Assembly (NCBI GenBank): GCA_034428935.1
Contig: DAOUHB010000097.1
Coordinates: forward strand, 1-64,000
Length of the DNA stretch: 64,000 nucleotides
Source of the DNA: JAAYZQ01 sp034428935
GTDB taxonomy: Bacteria; Chloroflexota; Anaerolineae; JAAYZQ01
Reading direction: 5' to 3'
The number at the start of each line of letters is the position of its first letter. Positions within the stretch are counted from its first letter, which is position 1. A program made the translations under genes and the position numbers. Shown in pieces: positions 8,474-17,428 of the stretch. Under the pieces are notes generated by a model, which was not told the DNA's origin, searched no databases, and saw nothing but the letters and a program-made list of their open reading frames with translations.

Positions 8474-9334
8474 ATGGTCAGCATTCGCGAGGTTGGCAAG
8501 CGTTATGACTCCACACAGGCCCTTGACCGCCTGTCGCTGGAGGTGCCGCCCAACTCGGTCTTTGGCCTGCTGGGGCCAAACGGCGCCGGCAAGACGACGC
8601 TTCTGCGGCTGGTCATGGGCTTTATCTTTCCCGATGCGGGCCAGATCGACCGCCATGGGCTGCCGATCACCCGCATCGGCTACCTTCCCGAGCGTGCTTT
8701 CTATCCGCCGCGCTTTAGCATTCAGGATTATCTGGCAAACCTGAGCCTCCTGGCCGGCGTGCTGCCTGCGGTCGAAAGCTTGTTGGCGCAGGTCGGCCTG
8801 AAGGGGGCGGGCAGCCGGCGCCTGGGTGCCTGCTCGCGGGGTATGCTGCAGCGCGTGGGCCTGGCCCAGGCGCTGTTGGGCAATCCCGGCTTGCTCCTGC
8901 TGGACGAGCCGGCGCTGGGCCTCGATCCCGCCGGGCAAAAGTTCATGCGCGAGCAGATCCAGGCCCTGCACGAGGCCGGCAAGACGGTCGTCCTGTCCAG
9001 CCACCAGCTCGACGAGGTCACGCGCGTCTGTACCCACGTGGCGGTTCTCAGCCAGGGCTGCCTGATCCGCAGCGGCCCGCTTGACGCCATGCTGGCCGAG
9101 CGCTCGCAAGTCGTCATGAGTACCGGGTCGCTGTCCTCCGACCTGGCGCACGAGCTGGAGAGCCTGGAGCAGGGCATATCCGCCGGGGCACAGCAGGTGG
9201 TGCTCTTCGGCCCGGCCATCGGCCAGAAGGCCGCTGTGCTGCGCCGCCTGCTCGACGCCGGCGTGGACATCCGGCGCGTCAGCGAGGAGAGGGTCACGCT
9301 GGAAGAGATCTACCTGGAGGCAACCAGGCGATGA
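8474..9334 (+). CDS. ABC transporter ATP-binding protein (exporter type)
   Basis: 286 residues. Walker A GPNGAGKT (34-41), a degenerate signature CSRGM in place of LSGGQ, Walker B LLLLDEPALGLDP and switch SSHQLDEV are visible, followed by a roughly 75-residue C-terminal extension typical of CcmA/NatA/DrrA-type ATPases. ATG 8474 is chosen because family alignment begins at VSIREVGKRY; its ribosome site is weak and a longer frame starts at 8435. Its stop overlaps the permease start (ATGA at 9331), so the two subunits are translationally coupled. Substrate unknown; drug, lipid or Na+ export and membrane-protein handling are all possible. Confidence 0.9.
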   Translation: MVSIREVGKRYDSTQALDRLSLEVPPNSVFGLLGPNGAGKTTLLRLVMGFIFPDAGQIDRHGLPITRIGYLPERAFYPPRFSIQDYLANLSLLAGVLPAVESLLAQVGLKGAGSRRLGACSRGMLQRVGLAQALLGNPGLLLLDEPALGLDPAGQKFMREQIQALHEAGKTVVLSSHQLDEVTRVCTHVAVLSQGCLIRSGPLDAMLAERSQVVMSTGSLSSDLAHELESLEQGISAGAQQVVLFGPAIGQKAAVLRRLLDAGVDIRRVSEERVTLEEIYLEATRR

Positions 9335-10050
9335 AGCGCACCTGGGTCGTGGCCCGCTTCCTCACCCGGGAGCTGTTTCTGTCGCTGATGGGCATCGTGC
9401 CCATCGCCACGGCGGTTACCTTCGGGCTCATTGCCTTCGAGTATGGCATGGATCAAGCCCAGTTCTTTACCGTGGCTGGCCTCGGCACCGCGACCATTTG
9501 CCTGGCCACGGCCCTGCTGCTGGCCGCGCGGGCCAACCATGCCTGGTTTTATCCGCTTCTGGCCCGGTTGTCGCGGCGCGGCGAGCTGCTGGCGGCCATT
9601 GTGCTCAGCAGCGTGGGCATCACGGCCCTCCTGGCGCTTCTGATCGCAGTGGCCAACCTGGCCACCGGACGGCTGACGCTTCACATGCCCTCGGCGCTGT
9701 GGCTGCTGCCCACCTGGCTTGCCCTGTGGCTGCTGGCCGCGGCGCTGGCCCTGCCCCTGGCCTCCCTGACGAGCCGCAGCGGGTCACACCTGGCGCTGTG
9801 GGCCCTGTTCGCCGCCCTCCTCATCGTCAACGACCAGAAAAGCACACTGTTGGCTGGCGGGCCGGAGTGGGCTGTCCGCCTGCTGACCATCATCTTCTGG
9901 CCAGTCACCACACTCCTGTCGCAGGCCTCGGCCGGGGTCCACGATCTCGACTACTTCCTGGCGCTGCTGCTGGTCCTGGTCTATGCGCTGTTCCTGTTTG
10001 TCCTGGCTGCCTACCTCTTTAGCAACAAGGACTTGTTGTGGGCCGAGTGA
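9331..10050 (+). CDS. ABC-2-type transporter permease
   Basis: 239 residues with about six hydrophobic segments: residues 10-35, 45-70, 85-112, 118-145, 150-165, and 205-232 (FLALLLVLVYALFLFVLAAYLF). It has no signal peptide, no soluble domain and no EAA importer motif, as expected for an exporter-type (ABC-2-like) membrane subunit. The ATG overlaps the stop of the ATPase gene, so the two proteins make a minimal half-transporter pair. The sequence is too variable to infer the substrate. Confidence 0.85.
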   Translation: MKRTWVVARFLTRELFLSLMGIVPIATAVTFGLIAFEYGMDQAQFFTVAGLGTATICLATALLLAARANHAWFYPLLARLSRRGELLAAIVLSSVGITALLALLIAVANLATGRLTLHMPSALWLLPTWLALWLLAAALALPLASLTSRSGSHLALWALFAALLIVNDQKSTLLAGGPEWAVRLLTIIFWPVTTLLSQASAGVHDLDYFLALLLVLVYALFLFVLAAYLFSNKDLLWAE

Positions 10051-10099
10051 CGTACCCCTGCGCCGGGTGCAGGCCCGAACCTTTTGCCACGGAGACAAC

Positions 10100-11425
10100 A
10101 TGACGGAAGCTACACTGACCTTCCCCCCGGACTTTTTGTGGGGCACTGCGACCTCTGCCCACCAGGTGGAGGGCGACAATACCGGAAATGACTGGTGGGC
10201 CTTCGAACAACGACCGGGTGCCATCTGGCGGGGCGATCGCAGCGGCAAGGCCTGCAATTGGTGGGAGGCTGCCGAGCGGGATCTCGACCTCATGGCCGAG
10301 ATGGGGCACAATACCCACCGGCTCTCGGTGGAGTGGAGCCGCATCGAGCCGGAGGAGGGTCGCTTTGACCCGGCGGCTATCGCCCGCTACCGGTCCATGC
10401 TAAGCGGGCTGCGCCAGCGCGGCATCGAGCCCATGGTGACGCTTTTTCACTTCAGCTCGCCCCTGTGGCTGGCCCGGCAGGGCGGCTGGCACAACCCGGC
10501 CGTGGTGCAGCACTTCAGGCGCTTTGTGCGGCACACGGTGCAAGAGCTGGGCGACCTGGCGCGGCTGTGGTGCACCATCAACGAGCCGAACGTCTATGCC
10601 GCCCTGGGCTACCTGTTTGGCGAGCATAGCCCCGGAGCCAGGTCGGTGCCCGCCTATTTTCGCGTCCTGCGACTCCAGCTTCTGGCCCACGCCGCGGCCT
10701 ACCGCGTCATCCACGCCCTGGACGGTGGGGCGCAGGTGGGCCTGGTCAAGAACATCCAGATCTTTGAGCCTGCCGCCCGCAGCGCGGCACCCGTGGCGCG
10801 GGTCATCGACCATCTCTTTAACGAGGTGACGCTACGGGCTGTCCGGGACGGCCGCCTGTCGTGGCCCCTATCGGCGGTCCCGGTGATCCACGGGGCGCTG
10901 GGCGACAGTGTCGACTTTGTCGGGGTCAACTACTACACGCGCTGGCTCGTCGGCCTGCGCCCCGGCGCCCGCGGGCTGCTGCACCCCCGGCCGGGGGCCG
11001 AATGCAGCGACAGCGGCCGGGGCGGGACCTACGGCGAGGTCTATCCCGCGGGCATGCGCCGCGTCCTGCTGCGGGCCGCCCGCCTCGGCAAGCCCATCTA
11101 TGTCACCGAGAACGGCCTGCCCGACGCGGACGACGACCAGCGGCCCCGCTTCTTGCTCACCCACCTGGCCGAGATGCACCGCGCCATGGCCCAGGGGGCG
11201 GACGTGCGCGGCTACTATCACTGGACCCTGGTGGACAACTTTGAGTGGTCCGAAGGGTGGGGCCTGCGTTTTGGCCTGGTAGCCCTGGATCCCGAGACCC
11301 AGGCCCGCACGCCGCGGCGCAGCGCCGAGTTGTTTTCGCGCATCGCGTGGCAGAACGCCATTACCCCCGAGATGGTGCAGGCGTTCGCACCGGAAGCCGG
11401 GGAGCAGGTGTGGGGAGTAGCCTAA
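10100..11425 (+). CDS. GH1 family beta-glucosidase
   Basis: 441 residues, normal for family GH1 retaining beta-glycosidases. The N-terminal signature FPPDFLWGTATSAHQVEG is present, the acid/base Glu is in TINEP (E162) and the nucleophile Glu in YVTENG (E337). Substrate-site NYYTRW and the C-terminal WTLVDNFEWSEGW are also intact, so it should be active on cellobiose-like or aryl beta-glucosides. No signal peptide, so it is cytoplasmic and acts on imported disaccharides. ATG 10100 is preceded by GGAG (10091-10094) and lies 50 bp after the ABC permease gene. The last bases overlap the stop of the convergent phosphatase gene (11422-11425). Exact glycoside preference cannot be read from sequence. 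Confidence 0.95.
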   Translation: MTEATLTFPPDFLWGTATSAHQVEGDNTGNDWWAFEQRPGAIWRGDRSGKACNWWEAAERDLDLMAEMGHNTHRLSVEWSRIEPEEGRFDPAAIARYRSMLSGLRQRGIEPMVTLFHFSSPLWLARQGGWHNPAVVQHFRRFVRHTVQELGDLARLWCTINEPNVYAALGYLFGEHSPGARSVPAYFRVLRLQLLAHAAAYRVIHALDGGAQVGLVKNIQIFEPAARSAAPVARVIDHLFNEVTLRAVRDGRLSWPLSAVPVIHGALGDSVDFVGVNYYTRWLVGLRPGARGLLHPRPGAECSDSGRGGTYGEVYPAGMRRVLLRAARLGKPIYVTENGLPDADDDQRPRFLLTHLAEMHRAMAQGADVRGYYHWTLVDNFEWSEGWGLRFGLVALDPETQARTPRRSAELFSRIAWQNAITPEMVQAFAPEAGEQVWGVA

Positions 11426-13953
11426 CCTCCGGCTTCGGGACCCTCACGGACGACGACCAGGAGGGTGAGGTCGTCGAAACGGGGGGCGTCGCCGACAAAA
11501 CGATGGACGTCGGCCAGGAGGGCCTGCTGCATGGCCGCGGCGGGCAGCCCCAGGTGGGCGCGTGCCGCCTCCAGCAGCCGCGCTGTGCCCATCAGTTCGC
11601 CGCTCGCGCCCTGGGCGTCGGGCAGGCCGTCGGTGTAGACGACGAGCGTGTCGCCGGGGGCAAAGGTCTGCCGGCCCTCTTCCCACGCCGTATTCTCTGT
11701 CACGCCCAGGGCCATGCCCGTCCGGCTCAGCCATTCGACGCCGCCCGTTGAGGCCGCACGCTGGAGCACGGGCGGGTTGTGCCCGGCGTTGCCATAGACC
11801 AGGCTGCCCTCCGCCGGGTCCAGGACCCCGTAAAAGACGGTGACAAACATGCCCGTGTGGGTCTCGCCCAGGAGCCGGCGGTTGACGGCGGCCAGCACCT
11901 CGCCGGGCCGGTCGGGGTGCTGCGCGGCATAGGTGCGCATCAGGGTGCGGCTGAGGGCCATGTACAGGGCGGCGCCGGCGCCCTTGTCCGACACGTCGGC
12001 GACGAGGATGCCCAGTCGCCCTCCGGGCAGCGGGATAAAGTCATAGAAGTCGCCCGACGTCTCGCGGGCAGGCTCGAGTACGGCGGCAAGCTGCCAGCCC
12101 GGCAGCTCGGGGATAGCTTCGGGCAGCAGGCCGGCCTGGATGCGGCCGGCGACGGCCAGCTCGCGGGCAGCCTGGCCGTGGGCCAGCGCCCGGGCGGCCA
12201 ATTCGGAGCGCAGGGTCGCCAGGCGCCGGCCGGCCTCCTCGCCCAGGCGCTGGGACCCGATCTCATGGAACGTGTCGCGCGCCTGGCGGAACAGCTCCTG
12301 CGCGCGCGCCAGGTCCGCGGGCTCGCCACGGCGCAGGTGCACCTCGGCTGCGAGCTGCAAGACATGGGCCCAATGCCAACGCCGGCCGTGGTCGGCTTCG
12401 TAGGTTGCGACCTTTTCCAGGGCGGCCAGGGCCTGCGACCAGTGCTGCCGGGCAACGTCCAGCTCTACCTGGGCGCTGAGGATGGCCGGCTCGTGCCAGG
12501 CGGCGATGCGCGCGGCGGCGTGCGTGCGGGCTTCCTGAAGCAGCCGGCCCGCCTCGCCGGACCTGCCTTGCCGGGCTCGAATGGCCGCCAGCGCGGTGAG
12601 GGTGCTCACCTGGCTACCCAGCCCCCGGCTGGCGATGTCGATGGCCTCGTGTACCCAGGTCTCCACCTCCGACCAGTCCTCCACCTGTTGAAAGCGGGTC
12701 TGCGACAGAAAGGCCAAGGCCAGCTCCAGGTTGACGTTGTGCAGCGCTTGCAGGTCGCCGCCCTCCCGCGCCCTGGATTGGGCGGCCAGGAGCAGGCGCT
12801 GCGCCTCTTCCGACTGGCCTTTCATCAACGCGATCAGCGCCTGCATTGTGATCATGACCGTCCGGGCCAGGTCCGGGTTGGGCAGGCTTTCGACCAGCGA
12901 CTCCAACTCGGGCATCATCGCCTCGGCGGCGGCAATCTCGCCCAGCGAAAGGGTGTTGCCAATGTCGGCCATGAGGGGAGTCAGGACTTCGGATAGGGAG
13001 CCCTGGCGGCGCGCCAGCTCCATGGATCGCCGGAAGTACTCGCGAGCGCCGCGCAGGTCGCCTTCCAGGTCATTGGTCATAAAGCCCAGGTTGTGATAGG
13101 CCCGGCCGGCAATGGCCAGGAACCCTGCTCCCTCGGCCAGCGCCACGGCCCGGCGCAGGTGCTGGATTCCCCGCTCGGTAGGCTCGTCGCGCAGGACGGC
13201 CAGGGTGGTCAGGGTATCGGCCTGGACGTCGACGGCGCCCAGGCGCTCGGCCATCTCCAGGGCCTGCTCGCAGAGGGCTCGCGTCCGGTCGGACAGCCCG
13301 TTAAAGTAGTACGCCCGGGCCGTCTCGTGGAGGAGGCGGGCAATGGCCTGGCTCTCGGCTGCTCCCTCGACAGCCTGAAGGCCTTCGAGGCAGAGGCGCA
13401 GCCCGCCGGGTGTGTCGCCGCCGAACCAGGACGCACGAGCGGAACGGGCATAGAGGGTGGCCACGCTGTCCAGGTCGCCGGCCGCCTGGTGCAGCTCGAT
13501 GGCCTCGTGCCAGATCCCGAGTGCCTGCCGGAAGTGGCCCTGGCGGTAGACAGCCTCTCCCAGCCCGACCAACAGCGCGGGCCGCACAGCCGGAGACGGC
13601 GACAGGTCCAGAGCACAGCGGTAGTGGCTCTCGGCCTCCTGGTTGGCATAGGTTGCCAGGGCCGTGTCGGCCGCGCGGGCGTAATAGGTCAGGGCCTTCT
13701 GCTCCTCGCCGGCCTCCTTGAAGTGGCGGGCCAGCGACGCCGCCATCTCGTCGATACGGTCGGCAAAGATCTGCTCCAGGGCCTGGCCCACGGCCAGGTG
13801 CAGCCGCTTGCGGTCCGTATCCAGCAGCGAGCCGTAGGCGGCCTGCTGCACCAGGTTGTGGCGGAAAAGGTACTCCAGGTCGGGCTCCACGCGGGCCAGG
13901 CGGATCAGCCCCGAGGTTTCCAGGTGAGACAGGCGGTGTGACAGGCTGGTCAT
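11422..13953 (-). CDS. TPR protein with C-terminal SpoIIE/PP2C phosphatase domain
   Basis: 843 residues. It begins with the winged-helix-like arm normally found at the end of a STAND ATPase module (LSHRLSHLETSGLIRLARVEPDLEYLFRHNLVQQAAY), continues with about 500 residues of TPR-like helices, and ends in a SpoIIE/RsbU serine phosphatase (about residues 610-843). The phosphatase metal-binding acidic motifs are intact: SGDFYDF, VADVSDKGAGAALYM, YTDGLPDAQ and FDDLTLLVVV. Such phosphatases usually dephosphorylate anti-sigma-factor antagonists. ATG 13953 has GGGAGAGG upstream. The gene lies 45 bp after, and in the same frame as, the cyclase-STAND gene, separated only by two in-frame stops. It therefore looks like the detached second half of one multidomain regulator. 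It is convergent with the GH1 gene, overlapping by 4 bp. Confidence 0.88.
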   Translation of the reverse strand: MTSLSHRLSHLETSGLIRLARVEPDLEYLFRHNLVQQAAYGSLLDTDRKRLHLAVGQALEQIFADRIDEMAASLARHFKEAGEEQKALTYYARAADTALATYANQEAESHYRCALDLSPSPAVRPALLVGLGEAVYRQGHFRQALGIWHEAIELHQAAGDLDSVATLYARSARASWFGGDTPGGLRLCLEGLQAVEGAAESQAIARLLHETARAYYFNGLSDRTRALCEQALEMAERLGAVDVQADTLTTLAVLRDEPTERGIQHLRRAVALAEGAGFLAIAGRAYHNLGFMTNDLEGDLRGAREYFRRSMELARRQGSLSEVLTPLMADIGNTLSLGEIAAAEAMMPELESLVESLPNPDLARTVMITMQALIALMKGQSEEAQRLLLAAQSRAREGGDLQALHNVNLELALAFLSQTRFQQVEDWSEVETWVHEAIDIASRGLGSQVSTLTALAAIRARQGRSGEAGRLLQEARTHAAARIAAWHEPAILSAQVELDVARQHWSQALAALEKVATYEADHGRRWHWAHVLQLAAEVHLRRGEPADLARAQELFRQARDTFHEIGSQRLGEEAGRRLATLRSELAARALAHGQAARELAVAGRIQAGLLPEAIPELPGWQLAAVLEPARETSGDFYDFIPLPGGRLGILVADVSDKGAGAALYMALSRTLMRTYAAQHPDRPGEVLAAVNRRLLGETHTGMFVTVFYGVLDPAEGSLVYGNAGHNPPVLQRAASTGGVEWLSRTGMALGVTENTAWEEGRQTFAPGDTLVVYTDGLPDAQGASGELMGTARLLEAARAHLGLPAAAMQQALLADVHRFVGDAPRFDDLTLLVVVREGPEAGG

Positions 13954-13998
13954 GGGCACCTCTCCCTCAGAGGGGTCCGTTCGCCCGTCCTAACTCTC

Positions 13999-15906
13999 TC
14001 AGGCAGCGGGGTCATGGGATCCCTCTTCTTCTCCGAGCACCTGCTCGAGGACGCTCACCGGAAACTGCCGGCCGATGACGGCCGCCACTCGCAGGGTGTG
14101 CTTGACCTCCTCGGGCAGGCGGTCGATGCGCGCCAGGAGCAGTCCTTGCAGGTTGTCGGGGATGTCGATGGCGTCGACGTGGGGGGCCACCACCCAGCCC
14201 CGTTCGTTGCGCACCACGCTTCCCCGGTCGATGAGCATGCGGATCACCTCTTCGACAAAGAAGGGATTGCCCTCTGCCTTTTTCAGGATGAGGGAGCGCG
14301 TCTCGTCGGAGAGGGCCTCGATCTCGAGGAGGTTTGCTACCAGGCGGCGGCTGTCGCTCTCCGACAGGGCCTGGAGATTGATCTCGGTCAGGCTGCTGCC
14401 CAGCAGCTCTCGGGCAGCGATCACCAGCCGCCAGCCCGGGCTGTCGCGGTCGGGGCGGGTGACCAGGCAAAAAAGCAGCGGCTCGGTAGACGCCAGGGGC
14501 AGGAGCCGCACCAGGAGATCGATGGAAGAAGGATCGGCCCAGTGCAGGTCTTCGATGACGAGGACCAGGGGGCGGCGTGCCGCCAGGGATTGGAAGAGTC
14601 TTCGTAACGCGTTGAGCACCCGTGCCCGGAGCGCCTCGGGATCGAGGTGGCGGACCTTTTCCCCGGCATCCTCGTCCAGCTTCAGGGAGAGCAAGTGGGC
14701 CAGGTAGGGGCAGATCTCCCCGGCCTCGGCGCCAAAGAGGTCCTCGGCCAGGCCGGAAAGGGCGGCGTGGGTTTCGGCTTCGCCGGCCAGCAAGGGCACG
14801 CCCAACGTCGAGCGCAGGAGGTCCCTGAGGAGGTGGTGAGCCAGGCCCTGGCCGTAGGACAGGCAGTGGCCTTCGACCCACGTGGGCTGCCCGCCAGACT
14901 GGCCGGCCATGGCGGCCTTCCACTCGGCGATTAGGCGCGTCTTGCCCAGGCCGGGCTCGCCGACGATGAGGGCCACGCGGCCCAGCCCGGCGCGCACCGC
15001 CTCGCAAAGCTGAAGGAGGACGGCCAGCTCGGCATCGCGGCCGACCATGGGGCTTTGCAGGCCGGCGGCATCCAGGCCGCGCACCCGGCCCGGCTGGGCA
15101 CGGGCGCTCTCTACGCGGTAGACGCGCACCGGCCCGGCTACGCCCTTGACGTCGATGGGCCCCAGGTCGCGAGTATGAAAGAGTGGTCCGACGAAGCGGT
15201 GCGTGTCTTCGGTTATGAGGACCGACATGGGCTCGGCCGCGAATTTCAGGCGGGCGGCCAGGTTGACGGTGGCGCCCATGGCGGTGTACTCGTAGCGCAG
15301 GTCGTCGCCCACGGGGCCGACGACCACCGGCCCGGTGTTGAGACAGGCGCGCATGGCAAAGTCAATACCGTGCCGGCGGCGCACCTCGCCGGCATACTCT
15401 TGCACGGCGGCCACCAGGTCGAGAGCGGCGCTTACGGCGCGCACCGGATCATCCTCGTGGGCCACGGGGGCGCCGAAAAAGGCCCACAGGCCATCGCCCA
15501 CCAGGCGGGCGACCGTGCCCTCGTAACGGTAGATGGCCGGCGTGATGCGGTCGAGGGCGCCGTTCATAATGGACATCCACGTCTCGGCGCCGAGCTGGCC
15601 CGCCAGGGTAGTGGAGCCGACGACGTCGGCAAAGAGCACGGTGACGACGCGCCGCTCGCCAGCCAGTTGGCGGGCCGCGCGAACCTTGCGGACCAGGGGG
15701 CCGGGAGCCGCGGCGGCCAGGCGGGTGAGCTGGGCGTCGTCGGCGGGGGTGCTGGCCATCGTGGCCTGGCCGCAGTGCATGCAGAAGCGGGCGCCGGCGG
15801 GCAGCTCGGCGTGGCAGTTGGAGCACTGTCTGGCCAGCGACGCACCGCAGTTAAGGCAGAAGCGGGCGCCGGCCGGGTTATCGGTTTGGCACTGTGGACA
15901 TATCAT
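13999..15906 (-). CDS. Zinc-ribbon class III cyclase domain fused to STAND ATPase
   Basis: 635 residues. Order: double zinc ribbon (C3/C6/C17/C20 and C28/C31/C42/C45); class III nucleotide cyclase homology domain (about 85-265) with both metal Asp residues (FADVVGST, D94; VGDG, D138) and the NLAAR segment; then an AAA/STAND ATPase with Walker A GEPGLGKT (316-323) and Walker B LVLVIED (447-453). The residues that usually select the purine are changed: Arg134 where Lys is common and Ala212 where Asp/Thr is common. It may therefore be a poor cyclase, have altered specificity, or act as a pseudo-enzyme sensor. ATG 15906 follows GAGGAATCGCGAG. The stop at 13999 truncates the family's usual architecture just before its TPR part, which continues in the next gene. 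Confidence 0.9.
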   Translation of the reverse strand: MICPQCQTDNPAGARFCLNCGASLARQCSNCHAELPAGARFCMHCGQATMASTPADDAQLTRLAAAAPGPLVRKVRAARQLAGERRVVTVLFADVVGSTTLAGQLGAETWMSIMNGALDRITPAIYRYEGTVARLVGDGLWAFFGAPVAHEDDPVRAVSAALDLVAAVQEYAGEVRRRHGIDFAMRACLNTGPVVVGPVGDDLRYEYTAMGATVNLAARLKFAAEPMSVLITEDTHRFVGPLFHTRDLGPIDVKGVAGPVRVYRVESARAQPGRVRGLDAAGLQSPMVGRDAELAVLLQLCEAVRAGLGRVALIVGEPGLGKTRLIAEWKAAMAGQSGGQPTWVEGHCLSYGQGLAHHLLRDLLRSTLGVPLLAGEAETHAALSGLAEDLFGAEAGEICPYLAHLLSLKLDEDAGEKVRHLDPEALRARVLNALRRLFQSLAARRPLVLVIEDLHWADPSSIDLLVRLLPLASTEPLLFCLVTRPDRDSPGWRLVIAARELLGSSLTEINLQALSESDSRRLVANLLEIEALSDETRSLILKKAEGNPFFVEEVIRMLIDRGSVVRNERGWVVAPHVDAIDIPDNLQGLLLARIDRLPEEVKHTLRVAAVIGRQFPVSVLEQVLGEEEGSHDPAA

Positions 15907-16051
15907 CTCGCGATTCCTCGACAGACTCCTGCACGACCTGCGGCCAGCGCCGGTCCCTTGTGGGCCGGGCGCCGCGATGGAGCCCATTTTACCACAGAAC
16001 GGCCGGCAGGAAAAGGAGCGCGGGCCGGCGAACGCTACGCCGCGAAAGGGC

Positions 16052-16993
16052 TCAGGAAGGGGTGAGAAATCCCTGCACCAGGCGTAGGGCAGGCTCGAAG
16101 GGGTCCGCGCGGGCGTCCAGCCAGTGGATGCGGGGATCGTCGCGCCGGAACCAGTTTGCCTGGTGGCGCACAAAGCGGCGGGTGGCGCGCTTGATGGCCT
16201 GGACCCTTTCGTCGAGGCTGGCCTCGCCGGCCAGGTAGGCGCGAAACTGGCCGTACCCCACCCCCGACATGGCGGGCAGGTCAAAGCCGTAGCCGGCGGC
16301 CACCAGCCGCCGCACCTCGTCCTCCAGCCCGGCGTCCATCATGGCCTCCACGCGCTGGTCGATGCGCTCGTACAGTTCGGCGCGGGGCAGGTCAAGGCCC
16401 AGGATGAGGACGCGGTAGGGTGGCGGTACCTTTTCCTGCTGTTCGGAGATGGGCCGGCCGGTGGTCAGGCAAACCTCCAGGGCGCGGACCACGCGACGGA
16501 CGTTGCGCGGGTCGATGCGCCGGGCGGCGGTCGGGTCGAGGGCCTGGAGGCGGGCGTGAAGCGCTTTGGAGCCCTCCTCCTCGGCCTGGCGATAGAGCCG
16601 GCGCCGCAGATCCTCGTCGGGCGGCACGCGGGGCACCTGCCATCCCTCCAGGACGGCCATCGCGTACTGGCCGGTGCCGCCCACGAGAAACGGCACCCGG
16701 CCGCGGGCCAGGATATCGTCGATCGCGGCATAGGCCAGGGCCTGGAACTCGGCCAGGCTGAGGGCCTGGGCGGGATTCACGACGTCCAGGAGGTGATGGG
16801 GCACACCAGCTTGCTCCTCGCGCGTCGCCTTGGCCGTGCCGATGTCCATGCCGCGATAGACCTGGCGCGAGTCGGCCGAGACGACCTCGCCGCCCACGGC
16901 CCGGGCCAATCGAACCGAGAGGGCGGTCTTGCCGGCGGCGGTGGGTCCGACGATGGCGACGAGGGGTGGCCTAGCCGGTGACGGCGTTTTCAT
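16052..16993 (-). CDS. miaA: tRNA dimethylallyltransferase
   Basis: 313 residues, normal length. MiaA transfers a dimethylallyl group to A37 of tRNAs reading UNN codons. Seen: P-loop GPTAAGKT, DSRQVYRGMDIGTAK, VGGTGQY (commonly GGTGLY), the DPRNVRRVVRALEV helix and C-terminal GVGYGQF...KRATRRFVRHQANWFRRD. ATG 16993 lies inside the end of the yraN frame (22 bp overlap), so the two are translationally coupled. There is no internal promoter that I can see. The insertion domain is shorter than in proteobacteria, which is usual outside that phylum. Confidence 0.96.
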   Translation of the reverse strand: MKTPSPARPPLVAIVGPTAAGKTALSVRLARAVGGEVVSADSRQVYRGMDIGTAKATREEQAGVPHHLLDVVNPAQALSLAEFQALAYAAIDDILARGRVPFLVGGTGQYAMAVLEGWQVPRVPPDEDLRRRLYRQAEEEGSKALHARLQALDPTAARRIDPRNVRRVVRALEVCLTTGRPISEQQEKVPPPYRVLILGLDLPRAELYERIDQRVEAMMDAGLEDEVRRLVAAGYGFDLPAMSGVGYGQFRAYLAGEASLDERVQAIKRATRRFVRHQANWFRRDDPRIHWLDARADPFEPALRLVQGFLTPS

Positions 16994-17342
16994 AGTGATC
17001 GAGGCGTTGCAGCCGGCCCCGGACGTCCATCTCGACGGCGACGACGTCGATGCGCCACGGGCCGGGCCATTCGTGTTCCTGGAGGTAGGCTTCGGCCAGG
17101 TTGATGAGGCGCGCCTGCTTGGCCGCGGTGATGGACTCTTCCGGACTGCCGAGCTCCTGGCCGCGGCGGGTGCGAACCTCGACAAAGGCCAGGCACGCGC
17201 CGTCGCGGGCGACCAGGTCCAGCTCGCCGGCGCCGCAGCGCCAGTTGCGCTCCAGGATCTCGTAGCCCTGGGCGGCAAGGTGCCGGGCGGCCAGATCTTC
17301 GCCGTGGCGGCCCAGGCCGCGGCGGTCGTCCCGCTTGCTCAA
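16971..17342 (-). CDS. yraN: YraN/UPF0102 family putative endonuclease
   Basis: 123 residues with the complete YraN pattern: GRHGEDLAARHLAAQGYEILERNWR, GELDLVARDGACLAFVEVRTRRG and the final IDVVAVE. These correspond to the Holliday-junction-resolvase-like nuclease fold with its E-x(n)-D-x(n)-E-x-(K/R) active site. The start is TTG 17342, favoured by GGGAGG (17348-17353) and by a promoter at 17377-17405 that leaves no room for an upstream start. It is commonly found near housekeeping genes and here heads a two-gene unit with miaA. Biochemical role is poorly defined in the family. Confidence 0.92.
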   Translation of the reverse strand: MSKRDDRRGLGRHGEDLAARHLAAQGYEILERNWRCGAGELDLVARDGACLAFVEVRTRRGQELGSPEESITAAKQARLINLAEAYLQEHEWPGPWRIDVVAVEMDVRGRLQRLDHYENAVTG

Positions 17343-17376
17343 TGTGCCTCCCCTGTCTCGGCGGTGTGCCTGTCCG

Positions 17377-17405
17377 AGTATAGCATAGGGCCGGCCGTCG
17401 GTCAA
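17377..17405 (-). promoter_or_regulatory. Sigma70-type promoter for yraN-miaA
   Basis: TTGACC (17400-17405), 17 bp, TATACT (17377-17382) on the minus strand. It lies in the only gap between the M20 peptidase gene and yraN, with a leader of about 28 nt. Confidence 0.75.
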
Positions 17406-17428
17406 CAGCCTCCCTTTGCGGCGCGCTG

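Noticed and set aside
11779..12996. 405-codon plus-strand frame
   Set aside because: Shadow of the TPR/SpoIIE gene; opposite frame has intact phosphatase motifs.
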